52,966 nucleotides of DNA from Clostridiales bacterium (GTDB lineage Bacteria > Bacillota > Clostridia > Oscillospirales > Ruminococcaceae). The DNA is taken from the NCBI GenBank assembly GCA_003150405.1, contig QAMM01000014.1, positions 1 through 52,966 of the forward strand. Reading direction: 5' to 3'. Position numbers and translations under genes: made by a program. Below are positions 1-8,116 of the stretch, piece after piece. The notes under the pieces were generated by a model. That model saw only the letters and a list, made by a program, of their open reading frames with translations. It did no database searches and was not told the DNA's origin. Within the stretch, counting starts at the first letter, position 1. Each line of letters begins with the position of its first letter.

Positions 1-95
1 AAAAAAAAAAATGGGAGGGCGACCGTCAACACAGAAAGAACCATAATGACTGAGAGAAAACGGGAGATATTTGTTCGGAATTTTTTCCCTTTCAT
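1..95 (-). CDS. N-terminal fragment of a secreted or membrane protein, cut by the window edge
   Basis: Reading leftward from an ATG at 95, the frame stays open to the edge (31 codons). It encodes a classic signal peptide: a basic start (MKGKKFRTNISR) followed by a hydrophobic stretch (FLSVIMVLSVLTVALP). An AGGAG ribosome site lies about 8 nt upstream of the ATG. The edge itself is an 11-nt A/T homopolymer that reads as Phe codons, so the last residues may be affected by an assembly end. Function cannot be told from the signal sequence alone. Confidence 0.5.
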   Translation of the reverse strand, partial: MKGKKFRTNISRFLSVIMVLSVLTVALPFFF

Positions 96-135
96 CTTAG
101 AAGTCTCCTTTTGTTCGGTAATCACTTGAAATTTT

Positions 136-222
136 TCAATCACCTGTTTTGAATATCGGTTTTTTACAACTTTCCGATGTAGTGTTGTTTAGGGACACAG
201 TATTCGTCGGGCGTCCCTGCAT
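136..222 (-). CDS. Possible 28-aa small protein or leader ORF with a strong ribosome site
   Basis: An ATG at 222 is preceded by a near-perfect anti-SD complement (AGGAGGTGA at 225-233). It opens a 28-codon frame beginning MQGRPTNTVSLNN and ending KKPIFKTGD. It lies 41 nt upstream of the truncated secreted-protein gene on the same strand, so it could be a leader ORF or a small peptide of its own. I recognise no family. The case rests on the ribosome site; a longer reading of this frame from 354 has no comparable site. Confidence 0.35.
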   Translation of the reverse strand: MQGRPTNTVSLNNTTSESCKKPIFKTGD

Positions 223-359
223 TTCACCTCCTGCGCTCAAGCAAAGGCGTAAAGGCAGGTTTTTTACATGCCTAAGCGCATCTTTTTCACCGGAAAATGG
301 TTGAAAACAATCCGCGGCGCCTTTGCAGAAACATTCGACATGATCGATTTTCAAACAGA

Positions 360-890
360 GTCTGAATCTTTATTTGTGGGAAAGTGTGAAGGGCTATAAT
401 ACATTACTCTTGTATAATTTCTGTTAATTGTTCTGTTGTATAAAATAAATATTTTATACAAACAAATTTTAATGATTTATTATTATATATCAATACCTAT
501 ATGATTTATATAGAAAGTTTTAACAAAAACAAGGTGAAATAATTGTAATATATAGAAAAGAACTTTAAATGCTTTCTAAAATAAAAATGAATCTATGTAA
601 AAAACGCGGTAAACTGGCCGTTAAGCTTATTAAAATAATTAAAAATATGGTTACAAAATTATTGCTGTGAATTTTTTGACGACGGAAAGATGCGGTAAAA
701 TGTTATCCTTAGGTTAACAATACCATTTAAATCCTGTCGCTTTCTTGTCTTTTATCTGGAAAACGGAAAAATGATTTGCTCATATTAAAAGGTGGATATT
801 TGTTAAAGCGCTTAAAACAAACGAGAGGATGTTTTGGTTTGAAACTGTGCTGAAGGCTGACCTTTGTACAGATTATACAACGACGTTTAG
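360..890. other. Gene-free AT-rich stretch
   Basis: No open frame with a plausible ribosome site is visible on either strand. The only ordered element I see is an imperfect palindrome at 801-819 (TGTTAAAGCGCTTAAAACA), resembling a LacI/CcpA-type operator, not attached to a recognisable gene. The stretch may be an upstream regulatory region of a gene lost or truncated nearby. Confidence 0.5.
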
Positions 891-987
891 CGTGTGCCGC
901 TTACCGAAATTGAAGGGATACAAAAACCTTTCGGGAAGGGTCCATACCTTAATGATGGGGACTTAATGCAGCGGGCAGGCATAAGAA

Positions 988-1025
988 AAATGGCTCCAAA
1001 GCATGTGATACGCTTGGAGCCATTT
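988..1025 (-). terminator. Hairpin with T-rich tail on the minus strand
   Basis: Near-perfect arms (AATGGCTCC...GGAGCCATT, about 12 bp) enclose a short loop. On the minus strand the 3' arm is followed by a run of T. No gene ends immediately before it. It is the third T-tailed minus-strand hairpin downstream of the tRNA-Ser pair. Confidence 0.5.
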
Positions 1026-1147
1026 GGGCAGATGGTCATAGAATCAATAGGGGACGGAGACTTTAAAAATTACTTGTGGCACGTGCGGGCTTGTTTATTA
1101 CATTCGCTGTAACACCAAGGTATAAGAAGAATTGTGAAATAAACGGA

Positions 1148-1184
1148 AAAGCTGCATTTCGAAACATCGAAATGCAGCTTTTTG
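1148..1184 (-). terminator. Second terminator-like hairpin downstream of the tRNA-Ser genes
   Basis: A perfect inverted repeat (GCTGCATTTCG...CGAAATGCAGC) is flanked by A and T runs, so it could act in both directions. It closely resembles the hairpin at 1238-1273 and the one after tRNA-Arg near 51800. Confidence 0.6.
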
Positions 1185-1237
1185 TTTGACTGTTACAAAA
1201 TAGATACCAGTAAAGAAAAGAATCGTATTATAATGAA

Positions 1238-1274
1238 AAAAGCTACATTTTGAGCAATCAAAATGTAGCTTTTA
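1238..1274 (-). terminator. Terminator of the tRNA-Ser pair
   Basis: A perfect inverted repeat (AAGCTACATTTTGA...TCAAAATGTAGCTT) with a T run on the minus strand starts 4 nt past the encoded CCA of tRNA-Ser(GCT). Position and tail fit a rho-independent terminator. Confidence 0.8.
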
Positions 1275-1277
1275 ACT

Positions 1278-1368
1278 TGGCGGAGAAGGAGGGACTCGAA
1301 CCCTCGCGCCGGTTACCCGACCTACGCCCTTAGCAGGGGCGCCTCGTCACCAACTTGAGTACTTCTCC
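1278..1368 (-). tRNA. tRNA-Ser (anticodon GCT)
   Basis: The 91-nt gene has a 7-bp acceptor stem (GGAGAAG/CTTCTCC), discriminator G, encoded CCA, a T-arm with GGTTCGAGTCC, and the long variable arm typical of serine tRNAs. The anticodon loop reads CTGCTAA, giving anticodon GCT for AGC/AGT codons. It is the second gene of a two-tRNA serine unit and lies 40 nt after tRNA-Ser(TGA). Confidence 0.95.
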
Positions 1369-1408
1369 ATTAGGTGATGCCGCATAAATTTTTTATTCAA
1401 GAGAGATT

Positions 1409-1497
<89 letters not shown>

Positions 1498-1517
1498 GAA
1501 TTGTGTTTGACCTAAAT

Positions 1518-1546
1518 ATATTAGCATGAAATAAAAAAGTTGTCAA
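1518..1546 (-). promoter_or_regulatory. Sigma-A promoter of the tRNA-Ser unit
   Basis: On the minus strand TTGACA (1546-1541) and TAATAT (1523-1518) are separated by 17 nt, about 20 nt before the tRNA-Ser(TGA) 5' end. It begins less than 30 nt after the stop of the ECF transporter gene. Confidence 0.8.
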
Positions 1547-1574
1547 CACATAATTCAGAGAGGAAGCAAAGATA

Positions 1575-2201
1575 TTATACCTTTTTAAAACGAGTCAATG
1601 CCGGAATGACTTTGGCGATTGCAATGGCGACCACCGCGGCAAGCACAGCCTCCAGCAGACCGTTGGTTCCAATGACCGTTGCCATTGCACCGAAGAGGAG
1701 ATCAAAGCCCATACCATTCGCCGCGGCATACTGCGGGCCAAAGAAGATGTAGATACCGCCGAGCACGAGTACCGAGTGCAAAATGGTTGAAACAATAGCA
1801 GAAATGGCGCAGGCAAAATAACCGCGCTTGTCAATATAGCTGATACCCTTGTAAAGCAGTGCAGCAACAAGGCCGAGCAGGATACGCGGAACAAAGCAGA
1901 TGACAAGGCTCCACGCGTTTCCGGAGAATTCACCCATGGAATAAAACGGGGTGAAAACAAAGGCAAGCGGACTTGGCGGCATAAAGGTCCAAACCAGAAA
2001 GCTCAGCAGGCCAAACACAAACCCCATAAAGGTACCTGCGCCAGTACCGAGCACAATGGCGGCGACAATAACCGGGATATGCGCAAGGGTTGCAACCAAC
2101 GGACCGATGGGAAGGGAACCAAGCGGAGTGAGGGCAAAAACAATCTCGATGGCGATTAGGATGCCAAGCTGTGCTAAAAGCCGCGTATTGGTCTTTTTCA
2201 T
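1575..2201 (-). CDS. panT: ECF transporter S component, probable pantothenate uptake (PanT-like)
   Basis: This 208-residue protein is almost entirely hydrophobic, with about five or six predicted membrane segments, the usual size and shape of substrate-binding S components of energy-coupling factor vitamin transporters. The ATG at 2201 follows AGGAGG by 7 nt. It lies 41 nt downstream of coaX on the same strand, so the pair is likely one operon. The neighbourhood, not a binding motif, points to pantothenate as substrate. The energising EcfA/A'/T genes are not in the window. It could serve another small vitamin; the family is confident, the substrate is inference. Confidence 0.75.
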   Translation of the reverse strand: MKKTNTRLLAQLGILIAIEIVFALTPLGSLPIGPLVATLAHIPVIVAAIVLGTGAGTFMGFVFGLLSFLVWTFMPPSPLAFVFTPFYSMGEFSGNAWSLVICFVPRILLGLVAALLYKGISYIDKRGYFACAISAIVSTILHSVLVLGGIYIFFGPQYAAANGMGFDLLFGAMATVIGTNGLLEAVLAAVVAIAIAKVIPALTRFKKV

Positions 2202-2242
2202 ATTGCTGCCTCCTACAATGATTGATTCGGCGGAAGGTTCCT

Positions 2243-3013
2243 TTATTCGCCGGTATTCATCTGGTAAATTTGGTACAATCCGTCTAGAACAAGATTGCGG
2301 TTGATGGTGATTTTATCGCGGCAAAACGGGATGATGACGCTGGACAATCCACCAGTGGCAACAACCGAAACATCGTCCCCCAAAACCGAAGCGTAACGCT
2401 GAATCATCCCATCGACCATGCTAGCAGTTCCATAAACAATTCCGGATTTCATGGAATCAATGGAAGTGGTGCCAATTATTTCGGAAACGGATTCGAGGTT
2501 GATTTGCGGAAGCTGCGCAGTCCGCGCGGAAAGGGCCTCCAGTGAAATGTTGACGCCCGGCATAATGGAACAGCCGAGAAAGGCGCCGTCCCGGTCTAAA
2601 GCCATGATTTTGGTGGCGGTGCCAAGGTCAATGATAATGCAGGGCATGGGGAACTGGCATTTTGCGGCGACCGAAGCGGAAATGAGATCGCTGCCCAGAA
2701 TAGAGGGCTGCTTAATCTTAATGACCAAATCATGCCGGAGTTCCGGGCTGACCACAAAGACACGGCAACCGAGCAGATGCTTGAGCGCATCGCGCAACAC
2801 TGGTGTAAGCGGAGGAACAACCGAGGAAATAATGGCGCCTTCAAAACAGTCGGTTCTGCAGTGGTAGAGGGAAAGAATGTTGGCAAACTCTACGGCGTAC
2901 TGATCCTGCATTTTAGAAACATTGGTTGCAATCCGTGAGACAAAGGCAAGCTCTCCGTCACGGTAACAGCCAATTACAATGTTGGTATTGCCAACGTCGA
3001 TGGCGAATATCAC
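2243..3013 (-). CDS. coaX: Type III pantothenate kinase
   Basis: CoaX phosphorylates pantothenate, the first step to coenzyme A. The 256-residue protein starts with the ASKHA phosphate-binding motif (IDVGNTN, residues 5-11), followed by the second phosphate motif (DLGTATK) and an adenosine-type motif near VVATGGLS. The start is a GTG at 3013, chosen because GGAGG sits 7 nt upstream and the size matches the family (about 255 aa); a longer frame upstream lacks such a site. One oddity is GSDLISA where family members usually show GADR. The kinase precedes a probable pantothenate S component, a sensible uptake-plus-trapping pair. Confidence 0.93.
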   Translation of the reverse strand: MIFAIDVGNTNIVIGCYRDGELAFVSRIATNVSKMQDQYAVEFANILSLYHCRTDCFEGAIISSVVPPLTPVLRDALKHLLGCRVFVVSPELRHDLVIKIKQPSILGSDLISASVAAKCQFPMPCIIIDLGTATKIMALDRDGAFLGCSIMPGVNISLEALSARTAQLPQINLESVSEIIGTTSIDSMKSGIVYGTASMVDGMIQRYASVLGDDVSVVATGGLSSVIIPFCRDKITINRNLVLDGLYQIYQMNTGE

Positions 3014-3208
3014 GGAACGCCCTCCAATCCTTAATATTGTTTTCATATTATACCGCTTTTTGTCAAAAAATTCAACCATTCTCTGTAAATGGGTATAGCT
3101 TGTCTCTGGATGGACAAGGATAGGAAAGCGGGTGTTTTTGCCCGTGACAAGAAGAGATTGGAAAACGGCGAAAGAAGAGGGGGACTTTGTTTGTTTCACC
3201 GCTTTTCA

Positions 3209-3237
3209 TTGACTTGGAGGCGAATTTGATTTATCAT
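3209..3237 (+). promoter_or_regulatory. Sigma-A-like promoter for the AI-2E transporter gene
   Basis: TTGACT (3209-3214) and TATCAT (3232-3237) are separated by 17 nt, about 30 nt before the ATG at 3268. It is divergent from coaX. Confidence 0.55.
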
Positions 3238-3267
3238 GAAAACAATAAGAAAAAGGCAGGTGCAAAT

Positions 3268-4602
3268 ATGAAATTTAAATGGGACAAGAGTTATTTTGGA
3301 ATTGGCCTGACCGCTTTTATTGTAATTGCCTGCAGTATATTATTTTATTTGCTCATCAACCGGTTTGACGTTATTTGGGATGGCATTAATTTTGTATTGC
3401 GGATATTAATGCCCATGATTGCAGGCATGGTCATTGCGTACCTGCTCAATCCATTGCTTAACTTTTTTGAAAAGACCTGCTTTAAAAAGGTGCAGCCACA
3501 GCTGAAGTATTCTAAAATACGGCGGGTGCTCAGTGTAACTTCAACATTTCTGTTGGCCTTGCTGTTGCTCACCGGGTTTTTCTGGCTGCTGATCCCGCAG
3601 CTTGTGGAAAGTATCAGCGGACTGGTGGACCAAATTCCGCGCTATCTCAACCAGGCCAAAGAATTTACAGACCAGCTGTTAAAAGATAATCCCTCTCTGG
3701 GTGAGCTTTTCCAAATTGATATTGCGGGTTTTTTCTCTTCGCTGCAGCAGGTACTCAATGGCATTGGCGATTATCTGCCCGCCATGCAGGATATTTTGAA
3801 CGGTGCCACCCAGGGGGCGATGAGCGTTGTCAACAGCCTGATGAACATTTTTGTTGGATTTGTAGTGGCCATTTACCTGCTTTACAGCAAGGAGCGCTTT
3901 GCGGGCCAGTCCAAAAAGGTATTGTTTGCATTGTTCCCGCGCAATTTTACCCTTAAGACCATTGATATTCTTTCCCAAACCGACCGGATGTTCAGCGGCT
4001 ACATTTTTGGCAAGGTTGTGGAAGCCTTTTGTGTTGCGGTGCTCTGCTTTATCGGCTGTACCATACTGGATATTCCATACGCCATCATCATTACGGTGAT
4101 CATGTTTGTGTTTAACCTCATCCCGTTTTTCGGGCCGTTTATCGGTGCCATTCCTTGCACACTGCTGATTTTACTGGTTGATCCGCTCAAGGCGCTGTGG
4201 TTTGTTATCCTCATTTGTGTGCTGCAGCAGTTTGACGGCAACGTCATTGGTCCGATGATTCTGGGCAATCACACCGGGCTGACTTCGTTTTGGATTATCT
4301 TTTCTATCTTCCTGTTTGGCGGTTTGTTCGGATTTGTTGGGATGATCATCGGCGTGCCGACCTTTGCGGTTATTTATTCGCTCATTCGCGCCTTGGTAGA
4401 AAAACGGCTCCGGCAAAAGGGGATGCCGGTTTCGACCCGCGATTATATGAAGATGCGGCATGTTGTGCCGGAGGATTCGTTGGTGATTGTAGAGGAAACC
4501 ACAAAAGAAATGCGCAAGCCGCGAATTTTTACCAAAAAGCAAAAGGTTCCGGCGGATGAGCAGCTGGGCGAAAAGGAAACTGGTAAAGATACAAAGCAAT
4601 AA
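3268..4602 (+). CDS. AI-2E family transporter (PerM/YdiK-like membrane protein)
   Basis: The 444-residue protein has several predicted transmembrane helices: two near the N-terminus, a soluble amphipathic segment around residues 120-190, then a hydrophobic block (about 195-390), followed by a charged cytoplasmic tail rich in Lys and Glu. Near the C-terminal membrane block are the family features FNLIPFFGPFIGAIP and QQFDGNVIGPMILG. The ATG at 3268 follows GGCAGG. Members have been linked to AI-2 export or to Na+/H+ exchange, so the substrate is open. It is followed after 18 nt by ymdB. Confidence 0.88.
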   Translation: MKFKWDKSYFGIGLTAFIVIACSILFYLLINRFDVIWDGINFVLRILMPMIAGMVIAYLLNPLLNFFEKTCFKKVQPQLKYSKIRRVLSVTSTFLLALLLLTGFFWLLIPQLVESISGLVDQIPRYLNQAKEFTDQLLKDNPSLGELFQIDIAGFFSSLQQVLNGIGDYLPAMQDILNGATQGAMSVVNSLMNIFVGFVVAIYLLYSKERFAGQSKKVLFALFPRNFTLKTIDILSQTDRMFSGYIFGKVVEAFCVAVLCFIGCTILDIPYAIIITVIMFVFNLIPFFGPFIGAIPCTLLILLVDPLKALWFVILICVLQQFDGNVIGPMILGNHTGLTSFWIIFSIFLFGGLFGFVGMIIGVPTFAVIYSLIRALVEKRLRQKGMPVSTRDYMKMRHVVPEDSLVIVEETTKEMRKPRIFTKKQKVPADEQLGEKETGKDTKQ

Positions 4603-4620
4603 AGGAACGGGGAACTGGTT

Positions 4621-5394
4621 TTGACAATTAAGGTATTGGCCATTGGAGATGTTGTCGGCAAAGAGGGCTGCGCGTTTTTGCGCAAACACCTTCCGGCGCT
4701 GCGGCAGACACACGGTGTAAACATGGTAGTTGCAAACGGCGAAAATTCTGCGGTGGGCAACGGTATCTTGCCTTCCTCGGCGGAGGATTTGTTTGCGAGC
4801 GGGGTGGATGTTATTACCACAGGCAACCATGTGTATAAACGGCGGGAGATCTACCCATATTTGGAAGAGCACCCCTTTATCATTCGTCCGGCGAACTATC
4901 CGGAGGGCGGCTACGGAAAAGGAGTTTGTATATACGACGGCGGCAGTTTTCGTGTTGCGGTTGTTAATTTGCAGGGGACGGTTTATATGGACCGCCTTGA
5001 CTGCCCTTTCCGCACGATGGATTATCTGCTTAAAACCATTGATACACCTCTGGTGCTGGTGGATTTCCACGCTGAAGCGACCAGCGAGAAAAATGCGATG
5101 GGGTATTATCTCGATGGACGGGTCAGCGCGGTGTTCGGCACCCATACCCATGTGCCAACGGCGGATGAACGTGTCCTGGCGGGAGGGACAGGGTATATTA
5201 CCGATCTTGGTATGACCGGACCAAAAGAATCGGTGCTGGGAGTCAAACCGGAAAACGTACTCCGGCGGTTTACCACCCACCTGCCAACCCGCTTTGAAAT
5301 TGCGCAATCTGCCTGCAAAATGGATGGAATTTTGTTGAATTTGGACAAAAACAGCGGCAAGTGTCTCGATATTTCACGGATTTGTATAATTTAG
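4621..5394 (+). CDS. ymdB: YmdB-type metallophosphoesterase (2',3'-cyclic nucleotide phosphodiesterase)
   Basis: The 257-residue protein is of the YmdB/TIGR00282 family, a di-metal phosphoesterase that in Bacillus hydrolyses 2',3'-cAMP and affects the choice between motility and biofilm. Metal-binding motifs are visible in order: GDVVG (residues 9-13), NGEN, GNHVYK, DFHAEATSEK and GTHTHVPTAD. The start is a TTG at 4621 preceded by GGAACGGGG; the protein then begins directly with the family's N-terminal strand. The next gene is spoVS, a pairing common in spore formers. Confidence 0.93.
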   Translation: MTIKVLAIGDVVGKEGCAFLRKHLPALRQTHGVNMVVANGENSAVGNGILPSSAEDLFASGVDVITTGNHVYKRREIYPYLEEHPFIIRPANYPEGGYGKGVCIYDGGSFRVAVVNLQGTVYMDRLDCPFRTMDYLLKTIDTPLVLVDFHAEATSEKNAMGYYLDGRVSAVFGTHTHVPTADERVLAGGTGYITDLGMTGPKESVLGVKPENVLRRFTTHLPTRFEIAQSACKMDGILLNLDKNSGKCLDISRICII

Positions 5395-5415
5395 TGTAAA
5401 ACCGTAGAATAACCC

Positions 5416-5444
5416 TTGTAAATTGCGTTCCGTTGTACTAAAAT
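5416..5444 (+). promoter_or_regulatory. Candidate promoter of spoVS
   Basis: TTGTAA (5416-5421) and TAAAAT (5439-5444) are 17 nt apart in the 130-nt gap between ymdB and spoVS. spoVS is often under a stationary-phase sigma factor in relatives; I could not find a convincing sigma-H element. Confidence 0.5.
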
Positions 5445-5524
5445 AATAATATCCTGATAGATGATCTTCTAGAATAACACGATTGTGTCAACTTTGCGTG
5501 ATACAAAACAAGGAGTTGTGAAGC

Positions 5525-5785
5525 ATGAACGTACTAAAAGTTTCAGCGAAATCTTTGCCAAATTCTGTAGCAGGCGCTATTGCCGGTGTCATTCGCGAGA
5601 ACAATGAAGTTGAAATTCAGGCAGTTGGGGCAGGTGCTACCAACCAGGCTATTAAGTCCATTGCAATTGCACGCGGATATCTTGCGCCAACAGGTATCGA
5701 TCTTGTGTGTATTCCTGCATTTGCAAGCGTTGAAATTGACGGTGTGGAGCGTACAGCAATTAAATTAATTGTCATGGCGCGCTAA
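5525..5785 (+). CDS. spoVS: Stage V sporulation protein S
   Basis: This 86-residue Alba-like protein is nearly invariant among spore-forming Firmicutes, where it is needed for coat and cortex development in mid-to-late sporulation. Recognisable features are the N-terminal MNVLKVSAKSLPNSVAGAIA, the glycine-rich QAVGAGATNQAIKS, and the C-terminal AIKLIVMAR. An AAGGAG site lies 8 nt before the ATG. It stands as a single gene followed by a strong terminator at 5808. It supports the organism being a spore former. Confidence 0.97.
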   Translation: MNVLKVSAKSLPNSVAGAIAGVIRENNEVEIQAVGAGATNQAIKSIAIARGYLAPTGIDLVCIPAFASVEIDGVERTAIKLIVMAR

Positions 5786-5807
5786 ACAAATGGAAAATGT
5801 GGATGTT

Positions 5808-5846
5808 GCCCCGGTGCTGGATTGGGTTCGGCGCCGGGGCTTTTTT
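5808..5846 (+). terminator. Terminator after spoVS
   Basis: Arms GCCCCGGTGC and GCGCCGGGGC form a 10-bp GC-rich stem with one wobble, followed by six T. Confidence 0.9.
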
Positions 5847-5867
5847 GCCTGGAAAAAGGCGTTTTCC

Positions 5868-5896
5868 TTGACACAGAAAACGATTTGCATTAAACT
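5868..5896 (+). promoter_or_regulatory. Sigma-A promoter of the Asp23-fakA(-recG) operon
   Basis: TTGACA (5868-5873) and TAAACT (5891-5896) are 17 nt apart, about 90 nt before the Asp23 start. Confidence 0.75.
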
Positions 5897-5988
5897 ATGA
5901 TTACATGTATGATGATATTCGTTTTACAAATCCTATGATTGTAGGTTGGACGGACAGAGCTTCATGCAGGCCGTTAGGAGGAATGATT

Positions 5989-6342
5989 ATGGTAAGGGTA
6001 GAGAATCATCTTGGAACCATTGACATCTCCCATGAGTTTTTGGCCAATTTGGTCAGCAGCACGGTTATGGATTGCTTTGGCGTGGCCGGTATGTCTGCCG
6101 CGGGAGCGCAGCAGGGCTTTTTGAACCGCGTGCTTAAATTGGAAACGCCGCACCAAGGGGTTCGTGTGCGTTACCAGAAGTCAAGGCTGATCATTGAACT
6201 CCATATCATTGTGACCTATGGTACGAATGTTGCTGCGATTGTAAAAAGTATTATGAATAAAGTGCAGTATACAGTGGAAGAAATAACCGGCTTCCCGGTT
6301 GCAAAGGTAAATGTTTTTGTGGACGGTATGAAAACGCAGTAA
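5989..6342 (+). CDS. Asp23/Gls24 family envelope stress protein (YloU-like)
   Basis: The 117-residue protein is a compact Asp23 domain (conserved early GTIDIS motif, VAKVNVFVDG near the C-terminus). YloU-type members sit directly upstream of the DAK2-domain kinase in most Firmicutes, as here. I chose the ATG at 5989 because AGGAGG at 5976-5981 is correctly spaced for it and too close for the ATG at 5983. The exact function of the single-domain protein is not settled; related staphylococcal Asp23 is a membrane-associated cell-envelope protein. Confidence 0.88.
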   Translation: MVRVENHLGTIDISHEFLANLVSSTVMDCFGVAGMSAAGAQQGFLNRVLKLETPHQGVRVRYQKSRLIIELHIIVTYGTNVAAIVKSIMNKVQYTVEEITGFPVAKVNVFVDGMKTQ

Positions 6343-6382
6343 TGCGGGGCGGTTCATTCAAAACGCAGAAAGGGTGCTGTAG

Positions 6383-8035
6383 ATGATAAAGGGGTGTCAG
6401 TTACGGGACGCCATGATTTCGGGCGCAAATAATATCACCAATAGAAAACAGAGCGTTGACGAGCTCAACGTGTTCCCGGTACCGGACGGCGATACCGGTA
6501 CCAATATGTCTATGACGATTGGCGCTGCAGTTAAGGAGCTTTCCATTTTAAAAGAGGAGGTTCTGGTGACAAAGGTAGCGGATGTTGCGGCGAGTTCGCT
6601 GCTGCGTGGTGCACGCGGCAATTCCGGTGTTATTCTGTCTTTGCTGTTCCGTGGTTTTGCGACCGGCCTTAAGGGAAAAGAAGAGGCGGACGGCATGGCG
6701 CTTGCACAAGCGTTGGATGCCGGCGTGAAAGCAGCCTATAAGGCGGTGATGAAACCAACCGAGGGCACCATTCTTACCGTTGCGCGCTTGGCGGCGGAAA
6801 AAGCGGTTCAGGCGGCGCTGGAGAACAGTGATCCGGTTGCAGTTTTTGAGGTGATTTTGGAAGAAGCAAAGGCGGCGCTTGCCGCAACGCCGGATCTGCT
6901 TCCGGTGCTGAAAAAGGCCGGCGTTGTGGATGCGGGCGGACAAGGCCTTGTCTATATTTTTGAGGGGATGCTCGGCTTTTTGCGCGACGGCGTGATGATT
7001 AAAAGTGAAGCGCCCACGCCGACAGCTAGTGTTAAGACGGCGCCGGTGGGCAGTGCGGCCGCCAACTACGAAGGCGATATCACCTTTACCTACTGTACCG
7101 AATACATTGTCAACAAAAAGGCGGACTGCCCAGACCCGCTCAAGCTGAGAGCTTATTTGGAATCCATTGGCGATTGCGTGGTAGTGGTGGATGACGACGA
7201 CATCATCAAGGTTCATGTGCATAGCAACGATCCGGGCCTTGCCATTCAGGCGGGCATTAAATTTGGTATGCTCACCAATATGAAAATTGATAATATGCGG
7301 CTCCAGCATGAGCATCAGGCTTATGACGTCAAGCAGGCGGAGAAATCCAGTACCTACCTGCCGGTTGACCCGGATATTGAATTTGGTTTCGTTGCGGTTG
7401 CGGCAGGGGAAGGGCTTCATACATTGTTTACTGACCTTGGCGTCAACAATGTGGTCACCGGGGGGCAGACCATGAATCCGAGCACCGAAGATATTCTCGC
7501 TGCTATCCAGGCGACCCCGGCGCAGACGGTGTTTGTGCTGCCGAATAACAAGAATATTATCATGGCGGCAGAGCAGGCTATTCCGCTTGCGGATCGCAAG
7601 GTCTGCGTCTTACAGACCCGTACCATTCCGCAGGGGCTTTCGGCAATGCTTGCGTTCGATCCATCCGAAGGATTTGACGAAAACCGTATCAATATGACCA
7701 AGGCCATCGACCATGTTTCCACCGGGCAGATCACCTTTGCTGCGCGGGACAGCGAATATGACGGGCACAGCATCAAAGCAGGAGAAATTCTTGCACTGGA
7801 CAACGGCAAACTTTCCTTTACCGACAAGGATGTGCAGAAGGCGCTGCTTAAGCTCACCAAACGGCTGATGAAGGGCGACAGCAGCTTTGTCACGGTCATT
7901 TACGGCAGCAGCGTGACCGACTCTCAGGCAGAAGAAGCGATGAACGCGCTGGAGGAGCGGTATGGCGGCCATGTACAGATCAATATGGTCAATGGTGGTC
8001 AGCCCGTTTACTATTATATTATCTCGGTTGAGTAG
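6383..8035 (+). CDS. fakA: DAK2-domain fatty acid kinase (FakA/YloV)
   Basis: The 550-residue protein matches FakA, which phosphorylates fatty acids held by DegV-like FakB proteins for entry into phospholipid synthesis. The N-terminal DAK2/DhaL domain carries the metal/ATP motif NVFPVPDGDTGTNM (residues 29-42, with D35 and D37) and the glycine-rich RGARGNSGVILS. A middle domain and a C-terminal DegV-like fold follow. It lies 40 nt after the Asp23 gene, the usual yloU-yloV order. No fakB is in the window. Confidence 0.93.
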   Translation: MIKGCQLRDAMISGANNITNRKQSVDELNVFPVPDGDTGTNMSMTIGAAVKELSILKEEVLVTKVADVAASSLLRGARGNSGVILSLLFRGFATGLKGKEEADGMALAQALDAGVKAAYKAVMKPTEGTILTVARLAAEKAVQAALENSDPVAVFEVILEEAKAALAATPDLLPVLKKAGVVDAGGQGLVYIFEGMLGFLRDGVMIKSEAPTPTASVKTAPVGSAAANYEGDITFTYCTEYIVNKKADCPDPLKLRAYLESIGDCVVVVDDDDIIKVHVHSNDPGLAIQAGIKFGMLTNMKIDNMRLQHEHQAYDVKQAEKSSTYLPVDPDIEFGFVAVAAGEGLHTLFTDLGVNNVVTGGQTMNPSTEDILAAIQATPAQTVFVLPNNKNIIMAAEQAIPLADRKVCVLQTRTIPQGLSAMLAFDPSEGFDENRINMTKAIDHVSTGQITFAARDSEYDGHSIKAGEILALDNGKLSFTDKDVQKALLKLTKRLMKGDSSFVTVIYGSSVTDSQAEEAMNALEERYGGHVQINMVNGGQPVYYYIISVE

Positions 8036-8060
8036 CAAGAGGTTGAAACGTGTGCAAAAA

Positions 8061-8087
8061 GGGCGGGGGCAGCAAATGTCTCCGCCC
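8061..8087 (+). terminator. GC-rich hairpin between fakA and recG
   Basis: GGGCGGGG and CTCCGCCC can pair across a short loop. The following bases (GTATTGTTT) are only moderately T-rich, so it may be a weak terminator or attenuator that lets some transcription reach recG. Confidence 0.35.
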
Positions 8088-8116
8088 GTATTGTTTAAAG
8101 ATGGGAGGGAGCGCCG

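Noticed and set aside
894..1112. 72-codon plus-strand frame in the gene-poor left region
   Set aside because: It runs straight through the hairpin at 988-1025 and has no ribosome site.
4171..5307. Long minus-strand frame across the 3' end of the AI-2E gene and ymdB
   Set aside because: It spans two well-supported plus-strand genes and has no start signal.
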